From the NCBI GenBank assembly GCA_039090855.1, contig CM077006.1, positions 44,959,336 through 45,023,335 of the forward strand: DNA of 64,000 nucleotides, given 5' to 3'. The DNA is from Macrothele yani. Taxonomy: Eukaryota > Arthropoda > Arachnida > Araneae > Macrothelidae. A program made the position numbers and the translations under genes. Below, in pieces: positions 56,900 through 64,000 of the stretch; positions within the stretch are counted from its first letter, which is position 1, and each line of letters starts with the position of its first letter. The notes below the pieces were generated by a model. The model was not told the DNA's origin. It searched no databases and saw only the letters and a program-made list of their open reading frames with translations.

Positions 56900-58090
56900 A
56901 AATCAGCCCGTCTTCTTTACCATCCAAAGCATTGCTTATGCCATATTTCTTAAAAGATTTGATAACAATATCTTGTTTAACTTCAGCCCATGAAGTTTTT
57001 ACCCACTGACACACTTTTTAAATGCTAGGTTTTTTTCATTAGCCCATAATTTGTAACTTCATGTTGAGTTTCATCACACATGTATTTATTCCATTCTTCA
57101 TGCATAAAGGCTTTGAAGGGCTTGTTAAGGAAAACATCTAATGGCTGTAATTGTTATGTAAGTTCTCGTGGAATAACTGCTATTTTTGTTTTGCACTTTT
57201 GCAATTCTGTCTTTGTTGTTTCTGTGAGATGAGATATAAATGTGTCCAGTACTAATAAGGATGGCTTCTTTAACAAACCACCTGGGCACTTTCCCCACAC
57301 ATTTTTAATCCAAAGCTTCATGCCTTCTTCGTCCATCCAACCTTTAGGATGAACATGCAGATGTATGCCACTTGGCATTTTCTCCTTTGGAAAAGTTTTT
57401 CTTTTAAAAATTACCAATGGCATCAGCTAATTTCCATCTGCAGTGCAGGCAAGAAGAATAGTGTAATAAATTTTTTCATGGCCTGAAGTTTTGATCATTA
57501 CTGTCTTAGCTCCTTTCGAGTCCACAATTTTATTTGAAGGAACATTGAAAGTGAGGGGTACTTTGTCCATGTTGCCAATTTGACCCATTTAAAAATTTTG
57601 TCTTTTCCTTTCTTTAATAATAAACCTATGAAAATTTATTATCTTCTCTTCATAATTGTCTGGCATGCGCTGAGCAATCCTGGTTCTTTTTCGCATCCGA
57701 AGCTTATGTCTCTTCATAAATCTTTGGCACCATGATGCTATCCCTTTGAAGTAATGTATTTGTAACTCTTTGCTGATTTTTACTGCTTGAATAATTATCA
57801 TTTTTGTTGATAAAGCAATGCGAGATTTTTCTTTGATTAAGTATGAATTCTTTTACCTGTCCTTCCAATTTTGGCCATTTAGTAATACTGCTGCGAAAAT
57901 TGCACTTTGTTCTTGATAATGTCTTGATTTTTCTTCATTTCTTTGCCACTCTTGTGTTGTACATTCTGTTGGTGGCTCTCCAAAAATGCCTTGCTGCAGC
58001 CCTATTTCCATGTTGCTTGGCATATTCCACAACCTTTAACTTGAAATCAGCTGTATACACTAAACACTTTGTCTTTATGTCATTAGGGAT
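56900..58090 (-). pseudogene. pogo/Tigger transposase, broken
   Basis: Minus-strand order: YTADFKLKVVEYAKQHGNRA (N-terminal helix-turn-helix, near 58060), GIASWCQRFMKRHKLRMRKR (CENP-B-type DNA-binding, near 57740), NMDKVPLTF with first catalytic Asp (near 57575), KGAKTVMIKTSGHEK, then IHLHVHPKGWMDEEGMKLW and KPSLLVLDTFISHLT with second Asp (near 57230). LQPLDVFLNKPFKAFM follows past a stop (near 57130). Several stops, including after LLACTADGN (about 57425), make it non-functional. Domain order is normal for DDE_1-type transposases. Confidence 0.88.
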
Positions 58091-58192
58091 AATTTAAGAA
58101 ACTGAAACAAGTAGTATAAAGATTAAGAAAGCACCAGTTGTTTAACTGAGGGCACTCTGCACGTATGAAAGTGATGAGACAGACTAAAAAAA

Positions 58193-59284
58193 CAGACATG
58201 CCAAGTTTCCGCTTTGAGCGGAGTTGCTCCATTTTCGACAGCTAAACCTGCTTACTCCGCTCAAGGCTTTAAAACTCCGGTCGTTATAATTACCGTAATT
58301 TTTTTTATTCTTATTCTTATTATTTCAGTGCTTTTCAAAAGATTAAATTGAAAATTCTTCCAAGCGTATTAAAATTATGCTTTTCCCCTTTGGTTCTCTT
58401 TTTCTTTAAATGCTATCTTTCAGTATGTGTGTTTGTAACTACGGAAGAATGGGATGTTTTTCTCTTCTTGGCACTTGCCGTCTTATCAAGGATAATCTGT
58501 TTCACTGCATTTGCAAGTGCATTCGAGCTTGTTGTTTATGGTATTCCAGGGCAACAGAGAGCTGAACAAGTCTTGGCTGATGGGAGTGTTGACTGTGGGA
58601 GAAACGTGGTGCAGGGTGGGAAGTTTTGGCAATGGAGTGTTGGAGTGGACGTAAGTAGTTGTTTGCAGTTTTCACTTTAATGCATTACCTGAACAAGATA
58701 ACGACCATATAGCCAATGTTTTGCAGATGCTTACGAGAAGAATGGCCTGTTTCGAAGCTTTCCAAGAAATCCGAAATGCACACTTACTGTTCTGTTTGTG
58801 ACATTAATTTCACTATTGCACATGGTGGTTTAAGCGACTGCAAATGCCATGTTGCATGCTGCCTACATTAGATAGTGCTAAAGTAAAGACATCTAATCAA
58901 ACTCTTACATCTTCATTTATTTCCATGATGGAAGGTGTCCGTGTAATATGTGCAGAAACGTTGTTCCCACAGCTTTTATTATAGAGTGTAATTTGCCCAT
59001 CTTTGAGGCAGACCATGACTAGCCTTTGTTTATTAAGATGTTTCCGGGTTTTGACATTGCTAAAAAATATGGTTGTAATAAAAGAAGTAGAACTGCTTGT
59101 AAACTAGAAAACAACATGTTTATGCTGTAAGTATAAAGATTAAAAAAATTATTTTGTGCTTTTTGATATGATGTGCATTGCTTTTTTTTAAATACATAGG
59201 CATTTGTCCACACGAATAAATACCCCCCCCCCCGTAGTCTGTGCTATTGCTCTGGACAGCCCCTTCTGAAAGTTGCCAGCTCTG
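58193..59284 (+). mobile_element. hAT element nested in the pogo transposon
   Basis: The left end CAGACATGCCAAGTTTCC and right end (reverse complement CAGAGCTGGCAACTTTC) are imperfect hAT-type inverted repeats. Flanks are A-rich on both sides (taaaaaaa and aaaaaacc), so the target duplication is only approximate. The interior encodes part of a zinc-finger hAT transposase. Confidence 0.7.
58745..59115 (+). pseudogene. zinc-finger hAT transposase N-terminal relic
   Basis: The plus strand gives KKSEMHTYCSVCDINFTIAH then GGLSDCKCHVACCLH (58765-58865), a BED-like C..C ... H..H zinc-binding module. After a frameshift it gives CNLPIFEADHD and FIKMFPGFDIAKKYGCNKRS (58990-59090). The order resembles a vertebrate/arthropod hAT-related family beginning ..C.VC...F.I.HGG..D...H. 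Stops at 58950 and 59018 break it, and the catalytic C-terminal region is absent. Confidence 0.7.
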
Positions 59285-59630
59285 AAAAAACCACTAACAT
59301 CTGGCAACATCGGGATGCGTTGCACCCTTCAGCTGTATTCATTTTACCTGAGTTTAAATTAAAAAAAATTGTAAATGTGCTTACACGCATGTAGAATTTC
59401 AGCCCTAAATTTTAGGAAAAAAGTGCATGTTATATGCCGATAAATGCAGTTTGTATTCACAAGACACAAAATGCACACAATCAAGGAAAAATCTTTTACA
59501 CACATACTCAATGTAGATATCTATAATCATTTGGACTGCTGTGATGCTAGATTCAATTGTGTATTTGGATGAAAACTGTACCCCAGTTAAAATGCACATA
59601 TGGTGGCTAACTCACTGGATAACATAAAAA

Positions 59631-62600
59631 CATCATCATCATCATTGTCAACCATTATCAATCCACTGCTGGACGAAGGTCTCCCCAAGTTTCCTCCACA
59701 ACGGTCTGTCTTGTGCCAGTCTCCTCCATGCCACCCCTGCATACTTTCGAATTTCATCGACCCATCTCCCATGTGGTCTTCTTCTGGGTCTTTTCCTGTC
59801 CCTTGGAATCCAATCTAAAATTTCGGCTGTCCATCGATGATCTGTCCTTCTGGCAGTATGTCCAGCCCATTGCCATTTCAGGGATTTAACTCTGATCATG
59901 ATGTCTTCCACTCCTGTCATTTTTCGGATCCACGAGTTCCTCTTCTTATCTCTCCTGGTTACACCAAGTATGTACCTCTCCATGCTTCTTTGAGTTGTCT
60001 GCAGCCTTTGTATGTCTCTTTTAGTTAAGGTCCACGTCTCTGCACCATACGTAAGCACTGGAAGGATGCATTGATCAAACACTTTTCTTTTAAGACATAA
60101 TGGCATATTGCTCTTGAAAATTATGCTGTTTCTTCCAAAAGCTCTCCAGGCAAGTTTTGAACGCCGATTAATTTCTTCATCAATGTGACCCTCACTTGAT
60201 ATCTGCTGTCCAAGATAAACGTACGTGTCTGTTATCTCCAGCTTTTCTCCATCAATCGATAAATCTTCATTTCTTGTAAAAGCATTGAACATCACTTTTG
60301 TCTTCTGAAAGTTCATTTTAAATCCCACTTCTTTACTCTTGTCAGCAAGTTCCTGGATCATACTCTGCAACTCTGGTGGGGTAGTTGCAAAAATGACTAC
60401 GTCATCAGCAAAACGAAGGTGGGTTAGATAATCTCCATTAATCTTTATCCCCTTGTTTTCCCAGCTCTGCGACTGAAAAACACCCTTCAATGTGGCATTA
60501 AAGAGCTTTGGAGATATGGTGTCACCTTGTCTCACTCCCTTTCCAATTTTTACGTGTGTTGTATTTTCAAACAGCCGAATCTTTGCACTTGCATTTTCAT
60601 AGATGTTATTAATAATATTAATGTATGTATCTTCAATACCGCAGGTTTTCAGAGCCATTGTAACTGCTGATGGTTTCACCAAATCAAAGGCTTTTTCATA
60701 ATCGATAAAAGCCATGCACAATGGAAGTTCATATTCCCTCGCTCTTTCAATTAGTTCTCTCAGTATGTGGATATGATCTATTGTGCTGTAGCCACTCTTG
60801 AATCCAGCTTGTTCTCTCGGTTGAGCCATGTCCAGTGTTACCTTCAAGCGGTGTGAAAGAACTTTAGTGAAGATTTTGTAAACCACTAATAGATCTGTAG
60901 TTCCTAAGATCCTCAATGTCACCTTTTTTATGTAGCAGGATCATTGTAGCGTTGTTCCAATCCTCAGGAATCTTCCCTTCATTAAGGCATCGAGTGAAAA
61001 TTTGGGCGAGTACTGTTTAGATTTCTCTACTTGCTTCTTGTATGATGTCTACAGTAATTCCATCTTCTCCTGGAGCTTTTCCCCGCTTCATGTTCTTGAT
61101 TGCATGTGCAACTTCTGCTGGAAGGACTGGAAGAACTCTGGTACTGGTATCTTTCATGATGTCTGGAGTGCATGTATCATCCCTTTCATATAATTTGGAG
61201 TAGAAATCTTTCACTCTTGTCAAAATTTCTGCCTCTATTTCTTGTTACAGAACCATCTTCTTTTCTCAGTGCCATAATCTGTTTTCTTCCCTTACTGAGA
61301 TGTCCCTTTGCTATCTTTAGGCTTTGGTTGTTTTCAATTGCTTTCCTCACTAGTTCACAGTTGAATTTTCTTACGTCTTCAGTGATACTTTTTCTTACTG
61401 TCTTGCATAGCTCTATATATTCCACTTTGGAAGTCACATCTTCTTTAGTTGTCCTCATCTCACTTCTTTTTTGCATCAACATTTTGGTTTTTCCTGATAA
61501 TTTGTTTACCTGCAACTTGCTCTTAGACCCAGCTAATTTTGTTGCTGTTTCCATAAGAGCTTTGGTTACTTTTCTGTTAACTTCAGAGATGTCCACTTCT
61601 TCCGATGTTAGGCCTTCTAAAGCAGAGAACCTGTTCTTCAGTTCCAACTTGAAGGTATTATGGTGTTTTTTAAGGTTGGTTATGTCAATAGATTTTGTTT
61701 GTCTTATGAGCTTGCCACGTTCCAGTTTAGTGTTGAGGTGCATCTTACATCTCACCAATCTATGGTCACTACCTGTGTTGAACTTGTTTAGCACACTGCA
61801 GTCTTCTATGACGAATTTTTTGTTACACATAATAAAATCAATTTCACTTGTCGTCCCATTTGGATGTCTCCATGTCCATTTCCTGTGTGGCTTTTTCTTG
61901 AAGAAGGAGTTCAAGATGAAAAACCCTTCTGCCTCTGCAAACTCAACGAGAGTATTTCCACGCTGGTTTCTGTTGCCGTGACCGAATTTACCTACTGAAG
62001 TTTCATTCTGTTGCCGTTGCCCTATTTTTGCATTGAAATCTCCCATAATTATTTTCAAGTGCTGCTTACCTTTATTATTTAGATGACAAATTTCCTCATA
62101 AAATTCTTCAATTTCTTCTTCAGGATGACTTGTCATGGGTGCATAAGCTTAGATAATCTGAGCCTGGTATCTTTTCGAGAGTTGGATAACAAGTCGTGCA
62201 GCTCTGTCAGAGGAACTTTCAACTTCTACAACTTTATCCTTCAGTTTCTTGTTTATTATAAATCCAACACCACTAGTTCTGCCAGTATCTGTCCCATGAT
62301 AGTAGAAGAGATTTCCACTTTTCAGTTCGATGAGATCTTCTCCTTTTCTCCTTACCTCACTTAGCCCCACGATGTCCCACTTGATCCTTTGTAGTTCCTC
62401 TTCCAATTCAAGAAGCCTTGAATCAGAAGATAGGGAGCGTCCATTATACATAGCCAAGGTCAGCATCAGATGGCAGCCTAGTCCGGTCCTCCGGGGATTC
62501 TTAGCACCCTCTGCCTTCATGTCGCACTGGCGGCTGCCTTGGCCAGGTACATTCCAGCTGCCGGAGACTGAGGGCCAAGATTTAAGTTGTGGAATCATTT

Positions 62601-62807
62601 TGGAGGGGTTTGGCCATAACTCACCACGCTGGCCAAGTGGGTTGGTGAGTGTGGGATAGAATTTCCTCTAATCCCGATGGTATAGTTATACCGCTATTGG
62701 CAGTCGTCAGAGCCCCTTTAGTGGGAACAGGATGCACCACGAGAAGGCGGGGTTGACATTTGTCAAGGAGAGGCTGTGATGTTACGCATCACCTGACCTT
62801 ACATCCC
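59631..62807 (-). mobile_element. RTE-like LINE, copy 3, full length
   Basis: The plus strand starts with CATCATCATCATTGTC (3' repeat) and ends with CTTACATCCC (5' end). It is flanked by a perfect 9-bp target duplication acataaaaa (59622-59630 and 62808-62816). The element is the same family as copies 1 and 2 but has more lesions. Confidence 0.93.
59648..62598 (-). pseudogene. LINE EN-RT, multiple lesions
   Basis: Four open segments cover the protein. Breaks, from the 5' side: a TAA for CAA between QAQII and AYAP (about 62150), a 1-nt T insertion near 61229, a TAA for GAA after EASREI (about 61017), and an 11-bp deletion near 60890 that removes part of the PISLLS motif. Downstream the reverse transcriptase is open, with AFIDYEKAFDLV, GVRQGDTISPKLF and FADDVVIFATTPPELQ. 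This copy is the oldest or least constrained of the three. Confidence 0.92.
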
Positions 62808-62860
62808 ACATAAAAAAAAACAACAAAAAAAAAAACATAAAAACATATATATATATATAT

Positions 62861-63310
62861 ATTAGGTGGATATCAAGATATCATAATGTAATAAATCTGT
62901 GATGTGTTAAAATGAAATTATGATGAAGTGTTTGTTTGCTGTAACACATTAAAAATAATAACACATTTTTATGTGAAATCAACAATATATTTCAATAATT
63001 GCCTATGAAAGTAAATTTGACGCAAATTATAGGCAGTCAACCCATTTCTGACAAAGGAACACAGATTTCTGTCAAATATGGAATAATTTTTATCACCCCT
63101 AGTTCAACCAGCACTCAAATAAAAAAAAATGATATCATTAGGAGGATATGAAGATATCATAATGTAATCATAATGAACTGTTTATTCACTTCACACATTA
63201 AAGTTGTAACACAAAAAATATTTTAGTAGGATAAAAATATGTCATAGTGTAATGAATCTGTAACGTCAAAAAAAATTGTGATGAACTATTTGTTTGCTGC
63301 AATACAATAA
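62861..63310. repeat. diverged repeats of an AT-rich unit
   Basis: Segments starting near 62861, 63136 and 63221 share a TTAGNNGGATA, then ATATCATAATGTAAT, TCTGTNATGT, ATGAANTNTTTGTTTGCTG order. The copies are heavily diverged and unevenly spaced. Confidence 0.65.
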
Positions 63311-63642
63311 CATAAAGTTTTGAAGTCAACTTATACAGCGTAATGGTAAAGTCAGGAATACATATACATCATTTTAAAGGAAATTTTATGCTGAATTCAC
63401 ATATTTTAATAGAATGTTATTACCAATAATAGAAGTGAAGTTACAAGCAAAATGTGCAAGTGAGGAAAACACAAATCCAGTTCTGCAAAAGTGTTGGCGC
63501 CCCCTAATCTACTATAGCTTTCCCTGACATCTGCTAGTGAGATATAAAAGGATGTAGAATTATATGCCAACTTAGAATGCAGCTGCTTGTAGTCAGTTGA
63601 AGGAAGTTTATGCAGAATTCCTGGTGATATTTGAATTTCGGA
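63311..63642. other. leader of a Tc1-like element (probable)
   Basis: Sequence upstream of the transposase start. GTGTTGGCGCCCCCTAATCT near 63490 and TGCAGCTGCTTGTAGTCAGT near 63580 look like Tc1 5' leader material, but no inverted repeat can be tested because the right end lies outside the window. Confidence 0.4.
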
Positions 63643-64000
63643 ATGTCAAAGACCCGAAAATTGGTCCTGCCTCTTCAAACCGGGGAAAACATTATTACTT
63701 TGCATGAACTTGTATTCAGTAGTCGTAAAATTGCTGTTAAATGTGGCTGTGATAATTCCACTGTCTTGCGCACCATTAAAAGAGTTGCAGAAACTGGATG
63801 TGTGGGAAAGAAAAAGAACAGGTCGACCAAGGTTGTGTACTGAATGTGATGATCGCATGTTGATTTGTCCTTCCTTAAGATAAAGGTTTAAAACAGCCAC
63901 TGATTTAAGAAATGAGTGGGAGAATGAAGTAGGCATTATTGCATCTGCATGTACAGTTTGTCGTAGGCTACAAGAAAATGGTCTGACTACACGAAAACCT
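63643..64000 (+). pseudogene. Tc1-like transposase N-terminus, cut by window edge
   Basis: Begins MSKTRKLVLPLQTGENIITL at 63643. It continues with a paired helix-turn-helix, SRKIAVKCGCDNSTVLRTIK, then a frameshift around KKKNRST/GRPRL near 63818. A stop follows CPSLR (about 63880), then FKTATDLRNEWENEVGIIAS, TVCRRLQENGLTTRKP. The HTH plus GRPR linker plus second HTH (..T..DLR.EW....G...S..TVRRRL...GL) is the standard N-terminal half of Tc1-like transposases. The catalytic half is beyond 64000. Confidence 0.82.

Larger units (their letters stand above)
56573..59449 (-). mobile_element. pogo/Tigger-type transposon with nested hAT
   Basis: The left end CCGTATTTATTTATGTATAA with CACGCACC matches the reverse complement of the right end, CTGCATTTATCGGCATATAA with CATGCAC; imperfect inverted repeats of about 26 bp. 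TA precedes the left end. The minus strand carries a CENP-B/pogo-type transposase relic. A 1.1-kb hAT (58193-59284) lies between the transposase start and the right end. Confidence 0.82.

Noticed and set aside
58348..58680. 110-codon plus-strand frame near the pogo element
   Set aside because: It lies inside the nested hAT, upstream of its zinc-finger relic, and has no recognisable domain. More likely leader sequence.

Overview
The window looks like a piece of an arthropod-type animal genome: AT-rich, intron-rich, and packed with transposons at different stages of decay. No bacterial-style genes, operons, CRISPR arrays or genuine RNA genes are visible. The species cannot be fixed from sequence alone. 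The mix of element families (Tc1/mariner, pogo/Tigger, hAT of the ZMYM1-like type, RTE-like LINEs, Penelope-like elements with GIY-YIG nucleases, tRNA-derived SINEs) is typical of arthropods.

The only host gene I can support is a plus-strand dynein heavy chain, probably axonemal. Four internal exons lie at 25088-25302, 33693-33921, 38665-38832 and 56354-56470. They encode about 243 consecutive residues of the N-terminal tail domain (DHC_N1). Introns are 8.4, 4.7 and 17.5 kb and are mostly transposon. The second exon carries two apparent 1-nt deletions in short homopolymers. The first exon has a decayed partial copy about 250 bp downstream.

Layout. 0.3-1.5 kb: Tc1 element. 1.8-9 kb: eight copies or fragments of one tRNA-derived SINE (SINE-A), one of another (SINE-C), and a short hAT. 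9.2-10.3 kb: hAT remnant. 11-14 kb: palindromic element, 74-bp tandem duplication, and a SINE-B split by a hAT. 18.0-21.2 kb: RTE-like LINE copy 1. 21.3 kb: palindrome. 23.3-24.6 kb: mariner remnant and pogo MITE. 25.1 kb: dynein exon. 26.3-29.5 kb: LINE copy 2 (nearly intact, minus strand). 30-31.8 kb: foldback and mariner. 32.5 kb: long pure (CT)n. 33.7 kb: dynein exon. 35-35.8 kb: Penelope-like relic. 38.7 kb: dynein exon. 38.9-45.75 kb: a 6.8-kb element with terminal inverted repeats of about 1 kb, an unclassified protein relic, and a nested long-TIR mariner. 45.9-50.2 kb: pogo fragment interrupted by a 2.6-kb hAT with a perfect 8-bp target duplication, then a mariner relic. 51.2-53.8 kb: LINE reverse-transcriptase relic split by a Tc1. 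53.9-54.6 kb: hAT. 54.7-55.8 kb: 62-bp tandem repeats split by a Penelope-like GIY-YIG element with inverted ends. 56.4 kb: dynein exon. 56.6-59.4 kb: pogo/Tigger carrying a nested hAT. 59.6-62.8 kb: LINE copy 3. 63.6-64 kb: start of another Tc1-like transposase, cut by the window edge.

The genes do not form a pathway. The biology is of one large cytoskeletal motor gene whose introns have been repeatedly invaded, with nested insertions that give relative ages. The strongest candidate for something poorly described is the 38908-45749 element.
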